A DNA stretch of 64,000 nt from an uncultured bacterium (GTDB taxonomy: Bacteria; Bacillota; Clostridia; Lachnospirales; Lachnospiraceae). This document shows, in pieces, positions 52,218-60,241 of the stretch (position 1 is its first letter; every line of letters starts with the position of its first letter). The stretch lies in contig CAMTMP010000015.1 of assembly GCA_947073545.1 (NCBI GenBank), forward strand, positions 21,779-85,778. Direction: 5' to 3'. Under the pieces are notes generated by a model. It was not told where the DNA came from. It was given only the letters and a program-made list of their open reading frames with translations, and ran no database searches. Made by a program: the position numbers and the translations under genes.

Positions 52218-52691
52218 ATGAGTTCTAAAACCAAAATTGTCGTACTTCATGTAAAAGAGTTAATATATACCGGCATTTTCGCTGCTCTCGGTATTCTTTT
52301 TATTATCCTGCTCATCATCATGTTTCTGCCCAAGGAAAAGAAGCAGGAAACCATGTCCACCGTGACGCAGCCCGTAAACGACACCTATGTGCCCGGCGTA
52401 TATACGACCTCACTGATCTTAAATGACAATGTCGTGGAGATCGAAGTGACCGTGGATGAAAAGAACATCAACGCCATCCGGCTGGTAAACCTGGATGAGG
52501 CTGTCACCACCATGTACCCGCTGATCCAGCCTTCCTTCGAGGATCTCGCCGACCAGATCATCACAAGCCAAAGTCTGGAAGGAATTACATACCCCGACGA
52601 CAGCAAGTACACTTCCATGATTCTCTTAGACGCCATTACCAGCTCCCTCAACAAAGCGCTGGAGAATCAGGGCGAAACGGACATCGAATAA
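52218..52691 (+). CDS. Membrane-anchored FMN-binding-domain-like protein
   Basis: A 157-residue protein with one N-terminal membrane segment (IYTGIFAALGILFIILLIIMFL) and an outer domain. That domain runs TYVPGVYTTSLIL, VVEIEVTVDEKNINAIRLVNLDE, then TSMILLDAITSSLNKAL, close in layout to small FMN-binding domains (FMN_bind), but the SGAT flavin-attachment Thr is replaced, so flavin attachment is doubtful. The start at 52218 follows GGGGA by 8 bases; a GTG at 52203 is less likely. A 9-bp inverted repeat (52148-52156 with 52203-52211) overlaps that ribosome binding site. Confidence 0.75.
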   Translation: MSSKTKIVVLHVKELIYTGIFAALGILFIILLIIMFLPKEKKQETMSTVTQPVNDTYVPGVYTTSLILNDNVVEIEVTVDEKNINAIRLVNLDEAVTTMYPLIQPSFEDLADQIITSQSLEGITYPDDSKYTSMILLDAITSSLNKALENQGETDIE

Positions 52692-52744
52692 CAAAAGCCG
52701 TTTTCCGGACGGCCTAAATATTGGCAAACTGCATAAAATGCAGA

Positions 52745-52769
52745 CGGCCGGGGCATTTTACCCCGGCCG
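52745..52769. terminator. GC-rich hairpin after the FMN-binding-like gene
   Basis: A 9-bp perfect stem (CGGCCGGGG/CCCCGGCCG) with a 7-base loop lies 54 bases after the plus-strand gene and just past the end of the Uma2 relic on the other strand. U-tracts are poor on both sides, so it is a probable but weak terminator. Confidence 0.55.
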
Positions 52770-52781
52770 CTTAACCCTGTT

Positions 52782-53239
52782 CTACAATCCATCTTCAGCG
52801 TCCAAAAATGACACTTCCATCACAAATTTACATGAAAACGCACTCCGACGCCGCCTGACATGACAGTCCGACCTCACGCCCGCCTGTTCGTAAAGCGTAC
52901 ATTTCCTGATATAATCCATTGTCTTACTCGACGGCGAGACGATCTCCACCGCCCAATCCGGCGCACCGTGGCAGCCTTTCTCGTCCAGCTTGTCCCTGTC
53001 ACAGATCACCGTGACATCCGGCTCCACATAAGAATATCCTGATGGGTCAGTGTGGGTGTCGCCATCATGTACATTTTCCCGTCAATCAGCTCCGCCCGCT
53101 CGCCCTCCGGCAGCGCTTCAATGTCTTTGATGGTATATACCCTGTCGCCCGGCATTCTCTCCGAAACCTCTGTGCTATGAAACTTCCCTCCCTCAATCAT
53201 CCTGAAAATATCCTCTCTTTCCATCTTTCTGTGTTCCAT
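52782..53239 (-). pseudogene. Degraded Uma2-family endonuclease-like gene
   Basis: The minus strand carries the N-terminal part of a Uma2 (DUF820) protein (VYTIKDIEALPEGERAELIDG, then MYMMATPTLTHQDIL) in one frame and the middle part (EPDVTVICDRDKLDEKGCHG, then APDWAVEIVSPSS and YEQAGV) in another. The usual ~40 residues between HQDI and EPD are missing and the C-terminus after YEQAGV is frameshifted. The nuclease core residues D, E are present but the reading frame is broken, so it is a pseudogene. Confidence 0.8.
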
Positions 53240-53589
53240 AAACTTTTCCTCCTTTTGTTCCGGCAGAAGGAAAGCTATGGTTTCCTACAATTAGCTGAAA
53301 CCCAGTCCGTCATTCACCTCTGCCGCTATTTGATTGGTAGTTTTGAGTAAGCGGCAGAATTTGCCCGAATGTGCGGAATATACGTTTCATTGATTACTCT
53401 TATCGAATATATCATACACATTTCCTTTCTCTCTGTCAACCACAAACTCCCAAATAGCGCTGCCTCCCCCGGCGATAACGGCGACAGCGCTCCCGAAACG
53501 CCCTCCGCTCCGACAATGATATCGCACCGGAACCGGATGGCTCTTCCCTGTCTCCCGTACCGTTTGGAAACGCGGTTTAACCGACGGAA

Positions 53590-53658
53590 GACCCGTATGG
53601 ATATGCCATCTCCGATATCGAGATGAAGCCGGAAAATTATTCCGTCAAAGTAAAATAG
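53590..53658 (+). pseudogene. C-terminal relic of an unidentified protein
   Basis: About 22 in-frame codons (DPYGYAISDIEMKPENYSV, then KVK) end in TAG. The frame is closed upstream by a TAA at 53578-53580 and there is no start or ribosome binding site. The residue mix looks like real protein, but the family is unknown. Confidence 0.25.
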
Positions 53659-53692
53659 AGCAATACCTGTGATATATAAAAGCAGGAAACAC

Positions 53693-53735
53693 GAAAGCAG
53701 GCAGTTGATCCATCCCGGATTGACTGCCTGCTTTC
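53693..53735. terminator. Hairpin downstream of nadE
   Basis: A perfect 13-bp stem (53693-53705 with 53723-53735) with a 17-base loop lies 47 bases after the nadE stop. U-tracts are short on both sides, so factor-independent termination is probable but not certain. Confidence 0.6.
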
Positions 53736-53781
53736 CTTGAAAAATGTATATTTCCCCCGCAAGTCTATCTGTTCTTTTTAT

Positions 53782-55692
53782 CTACAGCTCCTCAAGCTGC
53801 GAAAGCCATCCCGCCGCGCAAGCGTCCGACGGCATCCGCCAATCCCCCCTTGGCGAGAGCGCCACACTTCCCACCTTCGGGCCGTCCGGCAGACAGGAGC
53901 GCTTAAACTGCTGGGCAAAAAACCGTTGATAAAAGATCTTTAACCATTTCAAAATGACTTTATCGTCATAAATTCCCGTGAAGGCCATACGGGCCACCCG
54001 GTAAACCTTCGCAGGCGCAAAGCCACAGCGCAGCATATAATACAAGAAGAAATCGTGCAGTTCATAAGGCCCCACCAAATCTTCGGTTTTTTGGGAAATC
54101 ACGCCGTCCACAGGAGGCAGAAGCTCGGGGCTCACGGGCGTATCCAGAATGTCCAGCAAAAGCGTGTTAAGCGCCTCGTCACCACATGTGTCCGCGTAAT
54201 AGCGCACCAGATGCCGTACCAGCGTCTTTGGCACACCGGCATTCACACCGTACATGGACATGTGATCCCCGTTGTAAGTCGCCCAGCCGAGGGCAAGCTC
54301 TGACATATCTCCCGTACCAATCACCAGCCCGCCCGTCTGGTTGGCGATATCCATCAACACCTGCGTCCGCTCTCTCGCCTGCCCGTTCTCGTAAGTCACG
54401 TCATGACAGTCGACGCTCTGGCCGATATCGCAAAAATGCACGTTCACCGCCTCTTTGATATCCACCTCCCGAAGCGTGGTTCCCAGCAATCGCGCCAGTT
54501 TGCAGGCATTGTCGTAAGTTCTGTCCGTAGTGCCAAAGCAAGGCATCGTAACAGATGTTACTTTATCTCTGGAAAGGCCCAGCATATCAAAAGTGCGCAC
54601 CGTCACCAAAAGTGCAAGGGTAGAATCCAGACCACCGGAAATCCCCAACACCGCAGACTGGCATCCGGTATGCTCATATCGCTTTTTCAGCCCATAGGAT
54701 TGAATGGAGAGAATCTCATTGCAGCGTTCTTCCCGTTCCTTGGCCTGATCCGGCACAAAAGGTCTGGCCAAAAACCGTCTCTCCAGCAAAGTCTCTTCCT
54801 CCTCCATATGCACCGCTAATATCTCGTGTTCCCGCAGATTTTCCCCCTGATAGGTGTTCATTCTGCGCCGCTCATGTCCAATTCTGTGGATATCCAGATC
54901 CGCGTAAACAGCGCCCCTTTCAAACTGTTTTGCCTTTGCCAGTATCCTGCCGTTCTCCGCAATGATATTATGGCCGCCGAAAACAAGATCCTGTGTAGAC
55001 TCTCCTTCTCCCGCAGAACTGTAAATATAGGCTGCGATCTGCCTTGCGCTGGCGGATTTCACAAGCATTTCCCGGTAGGCGTCTTTCCCCACCGTCTCAT
55101 TGGAAGCGGAAAGGTTGACGATCACCGTCGCCCCGGCCAGCGCATGGGCCGTCGCCGGAGATTCCGGCACCCAGATATCCTCGCAGATCTCACAACCCAC
55201 GGTCAGTCCGCGCACCGCATCTACCTGAAAAAGAATGTCAGTTCCGAAAGGAATTTCTTTCTCTTCATATAAGAGAGTCTCCGGCCGAGTATTTCCCGGC
55301 GCGAAATGCCGTCCCTCATAAAACTCCGCGTAAGAGGGAATATGTCTCTTGGGAATGAAAGCGAGAATTTCCCCATCCTGCAAAACAGCCGCCACATTAT
55401 ACAGCTTATGGCCTCTGACCAACGGCATTCCTACAAATACAAGGGCGTCGCTGTCCTCTGTGGCTGTCCGCACCTCCGCCAATGCCTCCATCGCCTGAGT
55501 CAGCAAAAGCTCCTGCAAAAAAAGATCGTCACAGGTATAGCCGGTAAGGCATAGCTCCGGAAATACAATCAGCTTCGCACCCCGCCTCACGGCTTCCTCG
55601 ATTCCCTTCGCAATCTCCTTCGCATTATAGCGGGGGGCCGCCACCTTGATCTTCGGCGTCACAGCCGCTGCTTTTATAAATCCGTGTCTCAT
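53782..55692 (-). CDS. nadE: Glutamine-dependent NAD synthetase
   Basis: A 636-residue two-domain NAD synthetase. The N-terminal nitrilase-type glutaminase domain has VFPELCLTGYTCDDLF (Glu), FIPKRHIPSYAEFYEGRHF (Lys) and VGCEICEDIWVP (Cys nucleophile). The C-terminal synthetase has LGISGGLDSTLALLV (P-loop) and GTGDMSELALGWATYNGDHM. It amidates nicotinate adenine dinucleotide in the last step of NAD synthesis. I set the start at 55692, where the standard RHGFIKAAAVTPKIKVA begins; an ATG at 55770 would add 26 basic residues with no family match. The ribosome binding site (AAAGGG) is weak. Confidence 0.95.
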   Translation of the reverse strand: MRHGFIKAAAVTPKIKVAAPRYNAKEIAKGIEEAVRRGAKLIVFPELCLTGYTCDDLFLQELLLTQAMEALAEVRTATEDSDALVFVGMPLVRGHKLYNVAAVLQDGEILAFIPKRHIPSYAEFYEGRHFAPGNTRPETLLYEEKEIPFGTDILFQVDAVRGLTVGCEICEDIWVPESPATAHALAGATVIVNLSASNETVGKDAYREMLVKSASARQIAAYIYSSAGEGESTQDLVFGGHNIIAENGRILAKAKQFERGAVYADLDIHRIGHERRRMNTYQGENLREHEILAVHMEEEETLLERRFLARPFVPDQAKEREERCNEILSIQSYGLKKRYEHTGCQSAVLGISGGLDSTLALLVTVRTFDMLGLSRDKVTSVTMPCFGTTDRTYDNACKLARLLGTTLREVDIKEAVNVHFCDIGQSVDCHDVTYENGQARERTQVLMDIANQTGGLVIGTGDMSELALGWATYNGDHMSMYGVNAGVPKTLVRHLVRYYADTCGDEALNTLLLDILDTPVSPELLPPVDGVISQKTEDLVGPYELHDFFLYYMLRCGFAPAKVYRVARMAFTGIYDDKVILKWLKIFYQRFFAQQFKRSCLPDGPKVGSVALSPRGDWRMPSDACAAGWLSQLEEL

Positions 55693-56311
55693 ATTCCGTA
55701 GCCCTTTCTTAATTTTGTTTTTAACCCCGTTTACAGCAATTCGTCTCCGCCGACCGTGCCGGAGCATCATAATTCCTGTTATATATAATCCGTTATTTTA
55801 TGCGGGCGCTCGCTATTCCACGTCCCCTTTCCCTTGTGGAAACGCGGTTTTTCACATTTCATCCCTTTTCTCATAAAATCATGCAGGCAAAAAACAACAG
55901 CGCTGTTTCTGTGTTAAATCCTGTTTTAGCATTTTTATTCTGTATTTTCCCAAATGTACTGCCGGGCAAACAAATTGTGCCGCACGGTAAATCGCTCCGT
56001 CTCCCCTCTCACCTGTACTCTCCGAAAAAACACATGTATGCCTGTTCCTTTTCTGTCTGCTCTCTTTTCTTCCCTTTTTCAATACGCCGCGTTATTTTAG
56101 GCAATTATCCTCGCTGTCTTTTCCATTGCGGATTTCATCCGGCACACTTACTTTCCCCATTTTACAAGGGTTCTATCCCTATATTCCATAAAATCACAGG
56201 TGGTTCTCATTCGCTTTTCCCTTCCACTTCCCGCCCGTCTATTTCACGTTATTACATCACATAAACAGCTTGTTTTTGGTTGATAAATCCTGTTTTAATT
56301 TATAAGTTCCG
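55693..56311. other. Gap of about 620 bases with no gene recognised
   Basis: Between hslO and nadE I see no credible coding region. Open frames on the plus strand are Pro/Phe/Ser-rich and without ribosome binding sites. The stretch is locally more AT-rich than its neighbours. TATATA-like hexamers near 55780 could belong to the nadE promoter but lack a clear -35 box. Confidence 0.5.
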
Positions 56312-57199
56312 TTAGCATCCGGCTTTCCCCGTTTTCATAAGGTGTTTCACTTCCTCCACAGAAAAAGTATATCCCCTGTTGCAGAAGTGACAGTGCAGCT
56401 CCACTTCTTTTCCCTCGTCAACCAGCTCCTGCAATTCTTTTTCCCCGAGACTTAAGAGTACTTTCTCCACCCGCTCTCTGCTGCAGTCGCACCGAAAGCT
56501 CACCGGACTCCTGTCTGTAATCTCCAGACCGAACGCGCCAAGCACGCTCTCCAAAATCTCTTCCGGCGTTTTTCCCGCCTCCAGCAATTCTGTTACAGAT
56601 GTTATTTTTGTCAGTTCTTCCTCCAGACGGCTGATTACCTCCTCCGAGGTAAAGGGCATCAACTGTATGATGAAGCCGCCCGCCTGCCGGACGGTATTGT
56701 CCCTGTTCATCAACACCCCAAGCGCCACCACGGAAGGAATCTGCTCCGACGCCGCGAAATAGTAATTCAGATCATCCCCTATTTCTCCTGTCTGCAAGTT
56801 GACCGTGGAGGCATATGGCTCTTTCAAGCCCATATCCTTCATCACATGCAGAACACCCGCACCGATCACGCCGCCCACGTCCAGCTTTCCCGCGCTGTTC
56901 GGCGGCATCATCGCCTGCGGGTTGTCCGCGAAACCCTTCACATGGCCTGCCGAATCCGCGGTCACCGTAATGCCGTGCACCGGGCCTGCGCCGCGTATCT
57001 GCAGCGTGAGTATGTCTTTTTCCCCTTTGAGCATACCGCCCATCATCAATGCTCCCGTCATCAGCCGCCCCAGCGCCGCCGTCACCACGGGGCTTGTGTT
57101 GTGAGCCGCCCTCGCCGCTTCCAACAGCTCCCTTGACGTCACGGCAAAAGCGCGTATCTGCGCGTCTGACGCCGTTGCCCGTACCATATAATCTCCCAT
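56312..57199 (-). CDS. hslO: Redox-regulated chaperone Hsp33
   Basis: A 295-residue Hsp33. The N-terminal core has VRATASDAQIRAFAVTSREL and SSELASALGRLMTGA-like segment (VTAALGRLMTGALMMG), with GVIGAGVLHVMKD in the middle. The C-terminal redox switch has the zinc ligands CDC (FRCDCSRERV) and CHFC (ELHCHFCNRGY). It is a cytoplasmic holdase activated by oxidative unfolding. An upstream in-frame Met is possible but MVRATASD at 57187 matches family starts as well. Confidence 0.94.
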   Translation of the reverse strand: MGDYMVRATASDAQIRAFAVTSRELLEAARAAHNTSPVVTAALGRLMTGALMMGGMLKGEKDILTLQIRGAGPVHGITVTADSAGHVKGFADNPQAMMPPNSAGKLDVGGVIGAGVLHVMKDMGLKEPYASTVNLQTGEIGDDLNYYFAASEQIPSVVALGVLMNRDNTVRQAGGFIIQLMPFTSEEVISRLEEELTKITSVTELLEAGKTPEEILESVLGAFGLEITDRSPVSFRCDCSRERVEKVLLSLGEKELQELVDEGKEVELHCHFCNRGYTFSVEEVKHLMKTGKAGC

Positions 57200-57301
57200 A
57201 TTGTCTGCACCTTTCCAATCATTGTTCTATCATCGGCTCTATTCCAATCTGCTTCCTCGTCTTACCCTATCCCTGACAAGACCGCTTCTGGATGTCCCCG
57301 A

Positions 57302-58828
57302 CTATTTCCCTGTCGTTTTCTTCTCCCAGATTTCTACACCCGTTTCGTCCTTCGTCTGTACTAACACATAATTCTCCTCAAGCAGATGCTCCAATGCCTC
57401 GTCCATGCCCATGTGAATCCGCATACAGTAAATTTTGTCATAGGAGAGCAGTTCTTCCTCGGGTATCTGCGTGTAGTTTGGATAGAACCTTGACTCCTGC
57501 TCACTGTGAACCATACTGTCCACAATATGCGACGGCGCGTCGTACCCTCTTTTTTCAAAATAATACTCGATAAATCCATCCAGCGCACAGAACTCGTTAG
57601 ATCCCACAAACAACGTGCTTTCCTCCCATATACTCCCCTCTCTGGCCAGATAGTCCGCCGCCTCACGGTAAGGTTCCATGGGTTTTCTTATGGACCTGTA
57701 CGCATCACGGTAACTGACCGCAAAAGACACCGTCAAAAGCACAATGACAGCAGTCCGCACCGTCCACACGGCAGACTTTTGTAACCGCTTTTCTGCCAGC
57801 TCAAGCAGACCGTCGATTCCCAATGCTGTGATCAGCAGAATATGAGGCTGTACGACTGTGAAATAGCGTTCCACAAACAGACCGCCCTCCGGATAAATAT
57901 ACTTGCTGAATATGAAGACAAATCCGATCATCCAACCCGTAACCGCCACGCAAAATGCCGAAAGCAGCGCCTCTGTCTTTTCCCCTGCATACGATTTTCG
58001 CACCACGTACAACGCTCTGCCGACAAGAAACGCTCCGGTAAGCAGACATATATACCAGAGAATCCGGTTGCCGCTCAGGTAAAATAAAACCGTCCAGAAC
58101 ATATCCTTCCATTTCGGCGCCTCACTCCAGTAATTATCCAACCCCCAGCTTTTATAATAGAACGACGCAAAAAGCCACGGGAAATAGATGAGACAGCCCG
58201 GAACATAGCATAAAAGGTGTTTCCACGATACCTTTCGCAACATCACAAGCGCCAGATCAATCACCCCGTAAAAGAAAAGCAGGATGCAGGCAAACCAGTG
58301 CGTCCAGAAGCACAGCGCCACAGCTACGCCGTATAAAACCATGCGCTTCCCATCCGGCTTCTGCATCTTGCCGATAAAAGCATAAAGCACCAGCGAAGAC
58401 AGGAAGAATGCCATGGCGTAGCATCTGATCTCCCACGCCGCCTGCCAGAGCAGAACGTTTGACGAAGCCCCCAGACACAGCGTGATAAATCCTGCCCGTT
58501 TTCCTTTCAGCCTGCCCGCAGATAAGGCCAAAAATACAATTCCCGCCAGGCAAAACAAAATAGAGGGAATCAGCAGATATTTCTCACCGTATGGCATAAT
58601 CCGATAAGTCACATACAGCAGCATTGGATATAACGGCAAGTTATTTTCCCGATACAGATAAGTATTTAATACCTGCGGTATACTTAACCCGTCCTTAATA
58701 AATCCGATGGACGCCATTTCGTCCGCCCAAAAAGACTGGCAATTTCCGTTTGCAAAGGCAAATACACCCATCCAAAGCAAAAGCAAAACACCCGGAATCC
58801 AATATTTTCTCTCTATTGTATTGTTCAT
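57302..58828 (-). CDS. GT-C type membrane glycosyltransferase (GT39/ArnT-like)
   Basis: A 508-residue integral membrane protein with about 10 hydrophobic segments. After the first segment ([15 protein letters not shown]) comes [14 protein letters not shown], whose acidic pair corresponds to the catalytic Asp/Glu loop of PMT/ArnT enzymes. [17 protein letters not shown] follows. A C-terminal soluble part of about 120 residues ends [10 protein letters not shown]. Such enzymes use polyprenyl-phosphate sugars at the outer face of the membrane. Acceptor and donor are unknown. It is not in the glycan cluster and is transcribed with the methyltransferase-to-hslO series. Confidence 0.8.
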   Translation of the reverse strand: MNNTIERKYWIPGVLLLLWMGVFAFANGNCQSFWADEMASIGFIKDGLSIPQVLNTYLYRENNLPLYPMLLYVTYRIMPYGEKYLLIPSILFCLAGIVFLALSAGRLKGKRAGFITLCLGASSNVLLWQAAWEIRCYAMAFFLSSLVLYAFIGKMQKPDGKRMVLYGVAVALCFWTHWFACILLFFYGVIDLALVMLRKVSWKHLLCYVPGCLIYFPWLFASFYYKSWGLDNYWSEAPKWKDMFWTVLFYLSGNRILWYICLLTGAFLVGRALYVVRKSYAGEKTEALLSAFCVAVTGWMIGFVFIFSKYIYPEGGLFVERYFTVVQPHILLITALGIDGLLELAEKRLQKSAVWTVRTAVIVLLTVSFAVSYRDAYRSIRKPMEPYREAADYLAREGSIWEESTLFVGSNEFCALDGFIEYYFEKRGYDAPSHIVDSMVHSEQESRFYPNYTQIPEEELLSYDKIYCMRIHMGMDEALEHLLEENYVLVQTKDETGVEIWEKKTTGK

Positions 58829-58875
58829 AGTTTGTCAATCCCCTTGTTATCTGTCATTCTTTATAACATATGTTT

Positions 58876-59934
58876 CTATATTTCTTTATCCGAAACAGCT
58901 GTCTGATTCGCCATCGTTCCCACACCTTTTCTCGCCACCACATAAATCCTCTCACTTTCCTCCGTCACTTCTCCATGGGTGTCTCCATCCACCGCTTCCA
59001 GAAATTCCAGTCCCGCCTGTAAAAGAAGGGCTTTCATCTGCTCCAGCCGATAGCCGCGCTGATAATGCACCTCTTGAAACCGTCGGAACCGCTGTGCCCG
59101 CACATTCTCACATAACCGCGCCTGACAAAATTCCTGCCCTGTTTCTCCCTGCACCCTCTCCCCGCAGGCTGTCTGCCTCTCCAGAGTTCCCCCTGCCACG
59201 GATCCATTTCTCTCCTCCGCCACAAAGACAGTCAGATCGTACTCGTTGATCTCCTCCTCTTCGTGATAATAGTTTTCCCAGATAAAGCTGCAGTCTTCCC
59301 GGTTTTCCGCGATGGTCGCGTCCCCGATCACGACGGCATATTTATAGACGGTATTAAAATCAAAGATAAAAAGCCCCTGCGGATACAGATAATTGTTGAC
59401 CCGCGCAAAAGTCTGCACGATATCCTCCTCCATGAGCAGATAATTGACGCTGTCGCATACGCTGACAACCGCCCCCACTGTGCCGTAAAGCTCCAGCTCC
59501 CGCATATCCTGCAAAAGATACAGAATGTCAAGTCCCGACCGCTCCCGCTTCTCCATAGCGATGCGCAGCATCTCCGGCGCATTATCCACGCCGATCATAT
59601 CATAACCTCTGCGCGCCAGAAGTTCCGTCAGTGCGCCTGTCCCACAGCCAAGGTCGAGGACGGTGTTGCGCTCCTGCCGGAGGTTTTGATCCATCGGCTC
59701 CACAGCCGTCTCTCCGCTGTCCTCTGTCCTCTCTGTCACCCCGTCCGCCTTCCGGTTGTTTTTTGCCTCATCATTTCTGACACATTTGTCACTTGTGTCC
59801 CAATCCGCCGTTTTCGACACATCGTCCACGCCGTACCGACGAAAAATATCCATCAAAAATTCACACCACGCCTCATAGGGCGTGTCGTCCATCAATTCGT
59901 CATAAACTTCCGCAAAATCAGAATATGCTTCCAT
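58876..59934 (-). CDS. SAM-dependent methyltransferase with two polar insertions
   Basis: A 352-residue protein starting EAYSDFAEVYDELMDDTPYEAWCEFL, the usual opening of a conserved Firmicutes class I methyltransferase of about 245-250 residues. Motif I is VLDLGCGTGALTELLARRG and FDFNTVYKY is conserved. It has two extra stretches: about 53 polar residues before motif I (TADWDTSDKCVRNDEAKNNR onwards) and about 45 after LTVFVAEE. Both are low in hydrophobics and probably loops. I set the start at 59934 (AAGGA about 11 bases upstream) rather than 60042, since homology begins there. Substrate unknown. Confidence 0.8.
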   Translation of the reverse strand: MEAYSDFAEVYDELMDDTPYEAWCEFLMDIFRRYGVDDVSKTADWDTSDKCVRNDEAKNNRKADGVTERTEDSGETAVEPMDQNLRQERNTVLDLGCGTGALTELLARRGYDMIGVDNAPEMLRIAMEKRERSGLDILYLLQDMRELELYGTVGAVVSVCDSVNYLLMEEDIVQTFARVNNYLYPQGLFIFDFNTVYKYAVVIGDATIAENREDCSFIWENYYHEEEEINEYDLTVFVAEERNGSVAGGTLERQTACGERVQGETGQEFCQARLCENVRAQRFRRFQEVHYQRGYRLEQMKALLLQAGLEFLEAVDGDTHGEVTEESERIYVVARKGVGTMANQTAVSDKEI

Positions 59935-60241
59935 GTTCAAATCCGTCCTTGTTAATCTTCCCGCCCGGTCATTTTCTGATCCATCCGGCTCCTCTCCTCG
60001 TCCAAAACGCCTTTTCTCTACTGTATAACTGTATAACAGCACAAAGGCTTTCGCAACCTAAAAATTCCAGCCCGTCCAATCCGCATTTCTTAAGTCTTCC
60101 TATATCATAAACAAACGCCGTCTATCCCGCCATGGAAACCTCCAGAGCTTTTACCCGCGAACTGACCGTCCGGCCCGGCACGCAGGATGGCTTTCAATAT
60201 GTGTAACACAGTGCTCCACACCGCTCAGGACCCCATATCGC

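Larger units (their letters stand above)
53240..53781. other. Gap of about 540 bases with short coding relics and a hairpin
   Basis: Between the Uma2 relic and nadE there is no intact gene. On the plus strand short stretches look like fragments of a surface-protein linker (PGDNGDSAPETPSAP near 53467-53513) and of a C-terminus (DPYGYAISDIEMKPENYSV from 53590, stop 53656-53658), in different frames. The rest shows nothing I can name. Confidence 0.45.

Noticed and set aside
53369..53626. An 85-codon plus-strand open frame
   Set aside because: No ribosome binding site or homology signal; it runs across fragments that read better as frameshifted relics.
55800..56264. A 154-codon plus-strand open frame in the hslO-nadE gap
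   Set aside because: Pro/Phe/Ser-rich, no ribosome binding site, no motif; likely chance.
60043..60241. Possible coding relic on the minus strand (SGVEHCVTHIESHP)
   Set aside because: Short, no start or stop context and no family resemblance strong enough to call.
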